Below, in pieces: positions 14,101 to 27,800 of a DNA stretch of 64,000 nt (the stretch's first letter is position 1; each line of letters begins with the position of its first letter). Made by a program: the position numbers and the translations under genes. Location: assembly GCA_002943765.1 (NCBI GenBank), contig PQWQ01000011.1, positions 1,240,001 to 1,304,000 of the forward strand, read 5' to 3'. The stretch is from Psoroptes ovis (lineage: Eukaryota > Arthropoda > Arachnida > Sarcoptiformes > Psoroptidae). The notes under the pieces were generated by a model, which saw only the letters and a list, made by a program, of their open reading frames with translations, had not been told where the DNA came from and ran no database searches.

Positions 14101-17100
14101 CGCATTCACTTGTTATGTTTTCGATCGTTATCAATTGTTTGTAACAATATACAAAAATAAATTTATTGTTATAATGAATTTGTAGTTCTTCTTGATTGAA
14201 TTTTGATTTTGTTTCACAAAATTTCTTTACCCATAATTTTTCGATTTCATCATCCTCTTGACAGCTTGTTGGTTTATTTATAATAAAACTTTCTGAACGT
14301 TTCTTATGATGAGGATGTAAATGGAGTCTTTTTACGCAATCTTTTTCTAGATTATACAGCATGTATCGTGGGCCACTGTATTCGTACATACAAAATTTAT
14401 CTTCTTGTTGTTTATATAAAGTAAAGGGATGGCTTTCATATACAATTAATTCGTCATACGGTTGAGGTTGTATAAATTCCAAAATTAAATCGGAATGTGA
14501 TGACAAATCACATCCAACGAATTCCCATTGTTCATATTTATCTTCGGAGGTAACGATTCCGGGAAACAATAATTCAAATTCTATTGGGATTATACCACGA
14601 GCCAATTCATTAAAGAATTTTTTCAGATTTTGACTGATAGTCACCATTTGTGATCCCACCATAAGGTCATAATGTAGACCATCTATTAAATCTTCCATGG
14701 TTTTTCTGTTGTTCATTTGTATTTCGCCCATCTTATCCAACTTGTCCACCATTTCTTTCAATATTTCTTTTTGAGAGTTCATTAAAACCTTGATTTGTTC
14801 TTGCTGTTTTCTTTGTGTTTCTTTCAATGACTTTATTTTCTTTCGTTCAAACCAATTAGTTACAAATCCAACTATCGTTTGTCCAATATGTAATACCTTA
14901 TCGTAATTTTCGAATAAAAATTTCGTACCTTTTAAAATACTTCCAACAAATCTTTTTCTTCGCCGGTTTTCTTCCATAAAGTCATCATATGTTATATTAA
15001 TCTTATCGCAATTTTTATTTATTGTTTCCATTATCCAGAAATCATATCTTGCGTTACATTCAAAACGTCTATCCGTTCTTTTAAGGATACTACATGGATT
15101 TACTAAACGAATATAATAGTAGGTATTAACTAATTCTTTTGTGATAGTATGATCGGTTTTTTCCCAAACAATAGGATCTGCGACGGAGGGTTCATATTTC
15201 CCATTAGCTAGGTGTATCAGCATTAGTGAAGTCAATAGCACCATATTAAACGGATGAAATTTTGGCTTGACTTGGGAAATGTGAACTTTTTCTAATTTTC
15301 CCTTCTTCTGGATTTTCAGCATTGTATTCCCTTCTTTATCGACCACTGGAAACGGGCCTTCAAATCTTGCGTCCAATTTTTTTCGGTTCAAAGCGTTTCC
15401 TTTGGAGACATACACTTCGTCGATTATTTCCAATGGTAATTCTTTTCTTGTTTCATCATATTTTTTCTTATTTTTTTCATGCATTAAATTTGAATTTTGA
15501 AAAGCAATTTTTCGTGCTTCTACTACTTCCTCCGGTCCTAATATTTTTTCAGCATCATACCCTGTCAACAGAAATAATGGGGAATACTTTGTGACACTAT
15601 GAATGGTTTTATTGTATTCTTCAGCTGCTTTTGCAGCATGCGTTGCCCAGGATAACGTCCTTTTTCCTTTAGATGTTTCGTATATTTTATGACGGATTCG
15701 ATCGCAAATTGTTTGGTTTACACGTTCGACGATCCCATTACTGGAAGGATGATCCCTCGGGATAAACATAATACCTATGTTGTTCCTCTTTAAGTACGTT
15801 TTGAATTCGGTTCCTTTTATTGCCGGATATTGGTCAGCAATAATCAATTTTGGTTTCGTTACGCTTTGAATTTTTTTGACCAAATTTATCATATCTTTTG
15901 CCGTCTGCGTCTTTGAACAAATAATCCATATAAATCTTGTAAAAGCATCGATTGCTAGATGTAAAAATCGTTTATTTGATCCAAAACTTTGGAATCCTCC
16001 TATTGTGTCGATATGGATGATTTCGAATGGTAATTTCGCTGGTCCTATTTGACCCATAAATCCAAAACGATAAGAGTTTTTCTTGGTGATATTACACACC
16101 TCACAATTTTGCACCACTTTTTTAATGATCTTCATAATATCTGGGGTGTAATATCTTCTGGAATAATGCTCGTATAAATGGACTGAGCCTATATGGCCAA
16201 ATTCGTGATGAGTTCGTCTGAGTTCGTTTTCCGCTTCCTCTTTTGGGATGAAGATTTGTTCAAAATTCTTTTTCTTTCGATAAATAATTCCATTTTTTCC
16301 ATAGCATTTATTCAACTGTTTCGGATTATAATTTTTTTGAATTGCCATAATTTTATCAGTATCTTCCCAAAGATTTGTAAACATGATCATCGGAGCTTTA
16401 GCCATTTCTTCTAAATCATGGATCGGATGGCGTGAGAGGTAATCGGCTTCTTGATTATCAACGCCCTTTCTGTACACAATATTAAATTGATACGAGCTTA
16501 GCCGCAAAGCCCAATTGAACAACCTTGTTTTCGGCTTTTTTATTTTTTTCAGGCTTTCCAACGGTTTGTGATCAGTAACGATAGTGAAATTTTGTCCAAC
16601 TAACCAATAATGCCAATATTCTACCGCTTCAAGAATTGCTAAGCATTCTAATTCAGATGCTGAATATCTTTGTTGATATGGCAGCAACTTTTTTGAAAAG
16701 TAAGCGACAGGATATTCTTGTTCATTGGGATGAATTTGTTTCAATACTGCACCAATACCTTTTAAACTTGCATCTGTGTAAATTTTAATTTCCAATTCAG
16801 GATTGAACAATTTTAAAATAGGTTCTTTGATAAGCAAATTTTTCAAATTTTCAAATTCTTTTTGTTGATTTTCGGTCCATTCCCATTTCTGATTTTTCTT
16901 CAATAATTCCGTTAGATAATACGTCGCTTCCGCTCTATTCGGAATGAATTTATGGTAATAATTGATTTTGCCAAGAAATCCCCTTAAATCTTTCAAATTT
17001 TTAGGTGGTTCTGCTTTTATTATTGCTTCAATATTTGATTTGCATGGAGCGATTCCATGTTCAGAGATCTTATGTCCCAAAAATATAATAGATTTCATAC

Positions 17101-20100
17101 CAAAGATACATTTCGACAATTTTAATTTTATATTTTCTTTCAGCAAAACGTTCATTACATTATCCAAATGCGTAAGATGTTCCTTCTTTGTTCTTGAGAA
17201 AATAATAATGTCATCAATATAGTTGTGACAGTACATGTGTAGATTATTTCTTTTTATTAATGACCATATGATTCTTTGGAAAATCATCGGAGCGTTTTTT
17301 AATCCAAATGGTAGTCTTTTCCATTGATATTGGTCGTATTTTGTCACAAATCCTGTTTTACCACGATCATTTGGATCCATCATCACATGATAGTATCATC
17401 ATAGTAGCATCATGACATCCTTGACTAATATCTAAAGTTGTAAAATACGTCGAATTTATCAACCGTTCATCAATATCTGATATTTTCGGCATGGGATAAT
17501 GTTCTACAATTGTTACGGCATTCAATTTTCTATAATCAACACATAATCTTGTTTTTTTTCCTTCATCTTTCTTATCAACCAGTACTATTGGAAAACAGAA
17601 TGGTGAGTTTGATGGTTCAATCACATCCATTTTCAATAACCGGTCAATTTCTTTATCGATTATTTCCTGGTCCATCGCTGTACAGGGGTAAGGACGGCAT
17701 GTAATCGGTATTTCATTTGATAGATGAATTTGTGCCATTTCATTTTTTATACATCCAATATCTTCTTTATTTTTAGCAAAAACATCTTTGTACCTTTTCA
17801 ATAATTTTCTTATATCGTGGTCTTCAACGTCCTTTTCTTTACTCTGACCAATATTAATTTTTACTTTCCATTTGTTTTCATCTTCTGGAGTAATACTTAT
17901 TCCGAAACTTCGCATTGCATCCCTGCCTAAAGCGATTATATCTTTTCTATGCGGTACAACATAAAATTTAACTTCATGTTCAATATTTTCAATTTTTACT
18001 GTTGTCGTACATATGCCTTTTATATGAACATTTGCTCCCAAAGTGAATATATTTTCGTTTGTTGGTTTCTCTTTTAGCAACAGTTTTTTGACATACATCG
18101 GTGTTATGAAGCTGATGTTTGCTCCGCTATCAATCATGAGTTCTTGTTCAAAACCATTCACTTGGGCTTTCACTACCACTGGTTCTTCCAAATCTTTTCT
18201 TTTAGCCATATCTGTTGTTTCCGTCTGAGCCATCATCATGTGGAGCATATTTGATTCTAGATTTGATAGACCAATTAACTCATCCTCCATTGTCTGGACT
18301 TCATAATCATCGGGTTTTGTATCTTTCATTTCTTTTTGTTCATTTGTATCGGAATTTTGTTGAACATGGGACTTCATATCATTACTTTTTGTATTCATGG
18401 TTTCGCACACATAACTTTCTTTAACTTTTGTTCTTGGGGTATTCGATCTTTGTTGTGGGTATTCAATCATATTTCTTTGTGGAGACGTAATCGATCGATA
18501 ATTTCCTCTGTTAACATTAGATTGATTAGTCCATCTTGGATTGTCTTGCTGAGGTGTTTGGCATAGAATTTCATGATGACCACTTTTACAAATTTGACAT
18601 ATTCGTTTTGAATTACAGTTTTTCATACGATGTCCTTTTTCTAAACATCTGATGCATAAATTTTTTTCCCAAATTATATTTTTTTTGGTTTTCAACGGTA
18701 TTTTAGCGTAGCAATCAATAGATTTATGTGTTGGATTATTACAAAAATAACAATAGGTTGACCTTGTATTTTGTCTCTGTGGACTTGTTTTAACAATTGG
18801 ATTGCAATTCAGGAAATCATCAAAGAGATTCTGATCTTCCCTTCTACTTCTAGCCAATTTATGTTCTTTTTCCAATACTTCGATAATGATACTTAAATCG
18901 GTTTCGCTAACACAACCCAATTTACTAATAATTTCATATGTCAATTTTTGATAGATGATTCTTTTGAATTGATACGTGTAAGCGGGATTAATATTAACCT
19001 TTATCATTAATTTTTCAGTTTTCTTTATATCTTCCAGTATTCGTTCCATACCCATTATATCAAAATTATTTGTCAACTTTGGAAGACTTCTTAACTGTTG
19101 AGCTATATTTAATACGACTTCATACGGATCATAAAATTTTTCACGCAATATGGTTTTGACCTTCTCGTAGTCGTCTTCATCGCCCATACTATTTATAAGT
19201 TGTCGACTTGGTCCATCTAATTTTTCAGCAATTATATCGATTTTTCGTTGCGGGGGTAAACAGCTAAGGTCTAAAAGTGATGTTAGACTTTCGAAAAATT
19301 TCCGAAAATCTAAAAATTTCCCCGAAAATGGTTTAATTTTTTCAATTTCTTTTAGAATAAATTTTTCAGGCATCGTTTTTGGTTCGGCTTCGGTTGTCAT
19401 TGTGATTGTTTCCTGTTGAACTTGTTGATTAGTTATATTTGACTTACTTGGTTCATTTTTAGCTTTAGTTGCGTCGTCTTGGATGGTCATTTCAAATATA
19501 TTTATTTTTTTGATGTCCTGCTTTGTTTTGTCGGCCACTTCGTATATTTTATCAAGTTTCTGATGATAATCTGTATTGATCAATTCATATTTTTCGGAAT
19601 CAAACGGAAGTCCATGTTCACGTCCATAATCTGCTGATGCTTTGAATTTGGCTCGATAGTCTGCGACTCTCTTCGCTAATTCCAATGTTTTCTTTACCAA
19701 ATCGTAAGCATCAATCGTTTTTTCGTTAATTTGGTTAAATACTTCAGTTATCATTCGCCTAATAACTGGCTTCTCTTTCTCCAATTCCTGGAGATTCTTC
19801 ATCAAAACGTCGGAGGTACTCATCTTATTAATATTTTGTAATGTTCAATCTTGCTGGCTTATAAGATATACGTGGTGGAGAGCGCAATTTTTGGTTGAAT
19901 TTAACTTTCTTTTTTTTCACGAAATAAACTTATGACACAACAACAAGTTTTTTTTTTTTTTTGTAAAAATTTTATTGATTGATAAAAATGATAATGACAA
20001 TGACAATGACAACATTTGATGAAAATAACGACTGACTGAATAATAATTGGAAAAAATTGACCATTTTGATTAAAATGACGGAAAATATATACATTATGAG

Positions 20101-23100
20101 AAAGGAATGTGATAGAAAGGTAATTAAATCGAGGATGTTTTGAATACTTTAAATCATAACGATGTGCATGTTTAGCCAATGTGATTAAATTGGAATTTTT
20201 TTGCCAAATATGGTAATCAGCTAAACATTATCATCATTAAGCTAACGATTTAAAAAATTAATGATGTTAAATAACATCCCTTTAGATCAATAACTACCAT
20301 TTCTATTACATACATTTGAATTTGTAATATGAAATATGTGTGAGATATGATATTATTGTTGCTATTATTATCACTCGAGCTTCTTGTTGTCAATTTACAA
20401 AATGTGAAACAAAGATGTTTTTTGCCATTCATTTCGTTTGATTTCGTTTTGTTATTGAATTTTACTTGTTCTCTTGCTCTTATCAACTATTTCGTCGACA
20501 ATTTCATATGAAAATATTGTTTTTTGTTTCTATTTTCAATAAGAAATAGATTCATTTCTTATTCAAAGAATAAAGAAAAATAAAATCAAAAATTCGATAG
20601 CAGATAACATTCATTTTGTATAGTAATATTTGGAATTGTTTCCAAATTGTAATCAATCAAAATTATTTGAATGAAAATTTTTCTCTTTCCAAATAAGAAC
20701 AAGATTCTTACATTAAAAAAAATTTTTAGATGAATTTGCACAAATGTATTCCGCTGAAATACAATTGAACATTGCGATACATATTTGTTCTGTCAATGAA
20801 TTTTGAATGATTTGAAATCGAAATATGATCATAAGACTTGTCCAAAATACTGTTAGAATATTCATACGATTGTGATCGGACTAATTGATTCGATTGCAAA
20901 TTACATCAATTTTGCTAATTTGCTCTGAGAATGAAAATTAATTTTCAAAATTTTCCCAGGAAAATTCAGTGAATTATTCAATCGACCCTATTCAAGGCAA
21001 TGATTGGTCTTTATTTTTATTTATTTAGCCGACACTTTATATATATAATCAATTCCCATTGAATCCAATCACTTTCACAAAATTCACAATCAAAGTGTAT
21101 ATTCTGCAATATATTTTTCCAAAAAACAAACAAATAATTTCTCGAATGAAACGATAAAAAATAATAATAATAAAATGCGATGCACAACGAATGAATTCAA
21201 TTTCAATTTAAAAAAAATACAAAAAATTTGAAATTAAAATTTGTGAAAAATTTCAATATAAATTTCAAATTTTCAATGAGAGGAGAAAAATTTCACAAAT
21301 TTTCACAAATTGATTTCAACAATTTCCAATGTCTATTTATTTATCTCTGTTTTCCGATGAAGAAAACAGAAATAAATTGAAATTTACTTTCATTTCAAAA
21401 ACGTTTCATTTGAAATGTTTGAAATTGAAATTTTCATTTTCAATTTGTATTTCTATGATGATGATGATGATGAATACAAGCACAGTACAAGCAAATAAAT
21501 AAACAAACTAACTAACAAAAAACAAAAAAATTTAATTAATTGTTTTCAAAATGAATTTTCATTGAATTTTTTTTTTGCTCCGTTATTTGATGTGAATATG
21601 AATGAATGAATGATGAGAAAAAAACAATTTAAAATTCTTGTATTGTTTCATATCATTTCAAACTGTCTTTGTGTGTTTGTTTACCGAATTTGAATAAAAT
21701 TTGAGCAAAATTTAAATTTCTTTCCATTTTCCCCTTGCTCAAAATAAACTGTCAACAAAATTTGTCCAAAAATTTTTGGGAAAAAATTATTATAATTTCA
21801 TTCAAAATGTCATGAAATTTGAAAATTTTGAAATTTTAAATTTTATTTTCATTTATTTTGAAATGAAAATTTGGACACGATGCTGAATTTACAATTGTTT
21901 TTCTGTGCTTCTTTACTTTTCACAAATCTTACAGCATCACGAGACAATTGGAATTTCGTTGAAATTTCTGAAAATTTGAATTTCCAGAATTCTTGTAGGA
22001 ATTTGAATTTCGAGAATTCTCAGAAAATTCAAACTTTGAGAATTTTTGCCTGGAAATTCACGAAAATTCAAATAAAAATCAATTACATCACACTGAATGT
22101 CAAAAAATTGTACAATTTGTATTACATTTAAATAAGACACAACCGTTTGATGACAATGATCGTTATAATTGAATTGAATCGTCTAGTTCTTGATTACAAA
22201 ATAATTTGATTGATTCAGATAATGTTAAAGGGTTAAATAGAGGCTAAGAAACCAGCGAAAAATAAAATTATAATTGAAAAATAACTAATTACAATTAGGA
22301 GAAAAGAAACTACGAGAGAAAATTAAGATTCTTCCAAAAGCAAATTGAATGCTTAACAAAGTCTTCAAAAAAAATTAATTTTGACAAATAAACTCTTTAC
22401 TTGCATTGATTTAACTATAGTCTAAATGTTTTCGAAAAAATTAAAAGGATAAAATGATTAATGTATAATCGATAATAATCAATTTTTTCTTTTTCGGTTC
22501 TTCGTACCAAGTTATTCTTGGTACATCGAGTATTATTCGGGTTTATTTGATTATTTATTTCTTCATTCATTTTCTTCATTTTCCACATTTACACATAACA
22601 AGCAAACGAGTAAAAACGAAGGAAAATAAGTAAAATGAAACCTTTCGTGCTCGAAGAAAAATGCAAAGAAAAACTCAAATAATTTGAAAGATTATTTGTT
22701 ATTTTGAATGCATTCAAAGTGAAAAAAGTTAGGCGAGCAATAATACACACATAGGCACATACACATTTTGTCATTTTGTCACTTTTCGAGTCGATTGATT
22801 CATTTCATTTTATTTCAGTTTTCTTAGTTTCAAAACCTTTTTTCTTAAATTGTTTTCACTAAGAAACAATCAGATCAATAAATGATGTTGTCGTCGTCGT
22901 CGTTTCGATTGTTCAAGTGTTTTCAATGTGTTGTTGTATGGATCTTGGAGAGAATTGGAGAAATTTTTCTTGGCAAAATTCGTCAAATTTAAATCATTGA
23001 TCCATTTTTTTCTCTGTTTCATCGGCCATTTTTTTCGGTGGCCGGAAAATGCGAGTCAATGTCCAATAAAAATCGACGAAAAAAAATCGAAAAACAAAAA

Positions 23101-24835
23101 CAAATCGATTTTCCATTCTTTTGGTGTTGTTATTGTTGTAATATTATTGATATTATTATTATTGTCAATTGAATTTTGAGTCAATTTTCAACATCGTTTA
23201 TTTGTTTTTTGCCTATTATGATATTGGCCAAAATTGAATTAGCCATCGTTTGAATGGTCAGATTCGATTTCTATTTCTCTTCAATTTCTTCGATTTCTTT
23301 TATATTTTTGAATATACAGAAACTATAGATAGATGAATGTATAAATAGATGTATTCATTTATTTATTTATAAAGATAAATGATGCAAAAATAACGCAGAG
23401 ATGCGAATGAATGAAAAATAAAATAAACGAATAAATAAATAAATAAACAAATAAAGAAATCAACGAAAATAGCACCATACTATGAGAAAAAATAATGACA
23501 AAAAATTAAGCAAAGTATTATACATGATTCAAAAAAATAAAAACTTTTCCATATACAATACACAATAACAACAACAACAACAACTAAATGACCTTAGCCA
23601 AATATATAATGGTGATAATCAAAAGAGATAATGATGATAATAATAATGATAATGACCTTTTATTTTGATTCGCTTTTAAAGCGATTTTTGCTTTGTAGTT
23701 TAGTGATAATGTATGTAGGAATATATTATTCAATATTCGTTTTGGATCAATATAGATATTCATATGTTAAATAATATTTTCTAGAATCGATTCTATTGAA
23801 ATGGTTATTTATTATTTATTAATGTGTATTTAGACATTATTAATTTATATAATATTCATAATATTAGATGAGGAAAAACAATAGTTTTAAAAATTGACGA
23901 TAATAAATAGAGAAAGATGGATGTAAAACGAATTATTTCCAAAACATTTATCAAATTGATCAATTCATCTAAACTCGTTTTATCGTCATGATCACTCCAC
24001 TTATTATTATTATCGTTAAATGAATTGGAATTTGCCATCAAATAACTATGGCTATGAATGATAATAAATAAATATTTGTAATATGAAACCATAGCAGTGA
24101 ACGAGTGCATATGAAATTAAATAAATAAAAAATTGTCATTTTTTTCAAATTTTTCTCCCTTTCAAATATCATCTCTACGACATTTGATTCAGAGAAAAAC
24201 AACAAAAATATGTCACAGAAATTGATTCAATTTTTAGTTGTTTTAATTTTCATATATTTCAAATAATAAATATATTAAAAATCATGGAAGAGAAAATATT
24301 AATTTTCATTCATATATTTCAATATATGGCAGCGATGATAATCATCAACATCAAACAACAAGACCAAATATTTTCTTCAAGCAAAATGAATTATTATTAT
24401 TATATTCCATCATTGAAATCTATGAAATATATGAAACAAAATTTATTTCTTCATTTATTCATTCATTTATTTCGTTTTTTCAAACATTCCAACACAAATG
24501 AAATGAAATGAAATGAAATGGGAAGAAAATTCATTTCCTTTGATGTTTAATGAAAAATTTCATCAGAAAATAAAATGAAAATAAATAAATATAATGATAA
24601 TATTGCCAATTGTGTTGTGTGTGTGTAATGAGAAACCAAATATTAATGATATTTTTGCTTTTTTTTCATTGAAATTGAGTAATAGAAATATATATTGAGA
24701 TGGAAATGATACATACAAATATCATAGAAAAAACAAAACAAATAAGCAAGCAAACATCATATACAATTAATCATTTTATGCTTTTATATATTAGTTTATT
24801 TGTTTTGATTATCATTGATCACTCGATTTGAATCA

Positions 24836-24873
<38 letters not shown>

Positions 24874-27800
24874 AATGTGAGTCAAGAATAATGATCTATT
24901 TTTGCCATTAGTAATGGTAAAAATTATTGAAACATAACGAAAAAATGAAATATGAATTCAAAGTGATTCACATTGAATTGAATGAATGAATGGAAATTGA
25001 ATAATTGAAAAATATTGAAAGCTCGAATATGTTTATTAAAATGTTTGTGTGAATTGATGGTCTAAATTTGACCAAGTAAAGAAAACGATAATAATTTACG
25101 ACTTTATCAGTTTTGAATTTTTTGAATCAATGGCAGTGAATCAATTTGTATTTTTTGGCGGAAATAAATTTCCATTGAAAAAAAATAGAAATGATAATAA
25201 TTCACTTGAAATCAATTTATCATAACAAATTGAATTGTAAATAAGTAAAGTAAATGTGTGTGTGTGTGTGCATGGTGTCTCTGTCTGTCTGATTGAATGG
25301 GAATTTATTGTTATTTTCTTCGAAAGTAAAACAAAACAAAGAAAATCTGGTCAATTGATGAATCTATTTGCTTGAATCAATGAATGGACAATGGACACGA
25401 TGGTCTCTTGATAATATCAGTAATTCAAGAGATCAATTGATTATTTTGAAAATGATTTTCAAGTATTATAAAAAATCATTGAATTTTTTCTTTTTCGTTT
25501 TTTGAAAAATTAAAATTCTTCAAACGTTTTTTATTTGAATTTCAATGGTTTTGCAATGAATACATTGGATTCAATGAATAGACTGAATTCAATGAATCAT
25601 CCGAAACGTTTCGAAAGTCGGATGTGAATTAATTTTTTTTTCTTTTTTTGAATGGAAAAAAGGAAATGATTCAATGATAATTTTCAATTTTGAATTGAAG
25701 AATATTTGCGAGAACAATTTTCATAAATTTTATGGCGGGAAAATACAAAATTTAAATAGGGAAAAAGCTCAAGTCAAAGTACAATGATTCATTTTATAAT
25801 TCAATAAATTTTCTGTTGATAAATCAATGGCACATTATTCGGTGATGACGAACTGAATCATCGAAGCAAAATAATGGCGTGAATAAGTGTGAAAAAATAA
25901 AATCGATTAAAGATTAAGGATTTAATTTTTCGACTGAAAATTAGTTTGAACAGAACAACGAATTAATTCATTGAAATTAAAATGTCAAAATTGTTTTAAA
26001 AAATCATTAATTTTTCATTTGTATTGTGTCAAACAGTAGCAATTGTTATTCGGGTAAAATCTTATTTCAAAATATTCAGGATACAAATAATCAAATATCT
26101 TGAAACATGATAAATCCATGATAAATCGATTTTTTGAATATTTGATTTTTGATGTTGAATCAAATCTTGAAAGCTATTGCTTTCTTGGAGATCAAAATTC
26201 GAATTATAATCTCAAATACATGGATTGGTATTCGTGAATCGTGATTGTTTTCGAAAAATGTTATTGTTTTGTATTTTTGAATATTATTAAAATATCAAAA
26301 TTACATTTGCATGTTGTTCTTGATATTTCTCTTTTGGCTGTCACATATTTTGCAATAACAAATGTGATATCAATCAATCAATCAATTATTTTTTGCTGAA
26401 TCAATGGAAATTCTCGAGAAAAATTCAGCTTCAAAGTTGCATAGGTTGTATCGAATACATTTTCAAAGGAATATACATGTCAAATACTTTGTACATACGA
26501 AAACAAAATGTATTAAACATATTTCGATTAAGTTGTTTCCAGATCAAAATATATTCATTTTGAAGTAAAACATTATCATTTTTAATCTATTAAAAGTGAG
26601 AAAATAAATTAAACACTGGTCAAATATTGGCCAAAGAAATACTTGGACAAAGAATTATATTTTGGTTTGGCCAAAATCTTTGCCGAAATCTTTATTTCCA
26701 AATCTATGCATCAATGCAATATGAATGAATTTGTTATCATAAATCTTGTTTTCACTTTTAAAAAATGAAAATAAAAATAAAACCGAGTATAAAATTGATT
26801 TTTTAAAACTCATTTACAATTACAATCATTGTTTTTACGCTTTCCTCGTCTTATATCTTCGATGTATCATCTTTTGTCTTAAGATAGTCAAAGTCGGAGA
26901 AGAAAATGTAATAAATTTTCTTAACCACTGGCTACTGGTGACTTTGTATTTGCTGGATGAAAAATATGAGAAAATTTTGAATTATTTCAACTTGTAAACC
27001 ATGGTGTGAACAACAACAACATTGAACTAAAATAACACACCGAAAAATGGTCATTGAATCATATTTCTCACATATGAAATGGTACTGTCTGACAATCGGA
27101 ATAAAAACTAAAAAAATATATTAATCCTACCATCTATTTTTCTTATGTATTGTTACAAAGATTTTCACAAATAAAAATATAAATATAAATCTATTTTTTT
27201 TCTCATTTTTTCATCAATCTTGATATTTGATTTTCAAATTCTTCGACTTATTCTTCTTATTCTACCAAGAATAAGAAGTTTTCAATGGAAGAATCACAGG
27301 GAAGCACATGGAATTCAAATAATAATAAATTCAATAATAATAATAATAATGTTAATAGAATAGTTTTTTCTCACAAAATCAATTCACAGATATTTTTTTC
27401 CCATTTTTCTCATTCTTCTCTTCACTAGTGTTTGATCAAATACCATTTAAACATGTGAAAGAATTGAGAAAAAGAAAAATATCAGCAAATAAACATAACA
27501 TTCTTGAAGAAGAAGAAGAATGAATAAATAAAATATAAAAAAGTAAATTCTTCATATTTCATTTCATTGTTTGCCATTGTGTATGTCTTTGTAATGTTTG
27601 GATTATGTATGGATGATGTTTTTTTCCAAATTTCTTCGTGTCTCGATATTTTACACTTATGTTATGTTTGCTGTATTTACACTTTTTTTTTAAATGGAAA
27701 AAATAGACTAAAGAATCAATAAAATAAAAAAAAAAAAAAAAAGACAAGTCAACAAAGAATAAAGTCTCGAAAAAAAAGTGATTCCAAGTATGAAATAGAA

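Larger units (their letters stand above)
13146..20310 (-). mobile_element. Env-bearing Ty3/gypsy-type LTR retroelement
   Basis: This is a 7.2-kb element on the minus strand, antisense to the Dscam-like host gene. Order in its own direction: 5' LTR (20310-19861), gag-protease-RT open frame (19823-17367), RT-RNase H-integrase-envelope open frame (17386-13670), polypurine tract, 3' LTR (13596-13146). The LTRs match base for base as far as I can compare, except for 15 versus 16 T in one run. TACAT flanks both sides (13141-13145 and 20311-20315). If the LTR is taken one base longer, the duplication is 4-bp TACA, the size and type of site used by gypsy-group integrases. Insertion is therefore recent. 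RT is broken by a frame change, so this copy looks non-autonomous unless the break is a sequencing artefact. Confidence 0.92.

Noticed and set aside
21871..22131. 86-codon open frame with a signal-like start inside the large intron
   Set aside because: The rest is repeats of an AATTTGAATTT-like unit, with no domain or splice context; probably chance.
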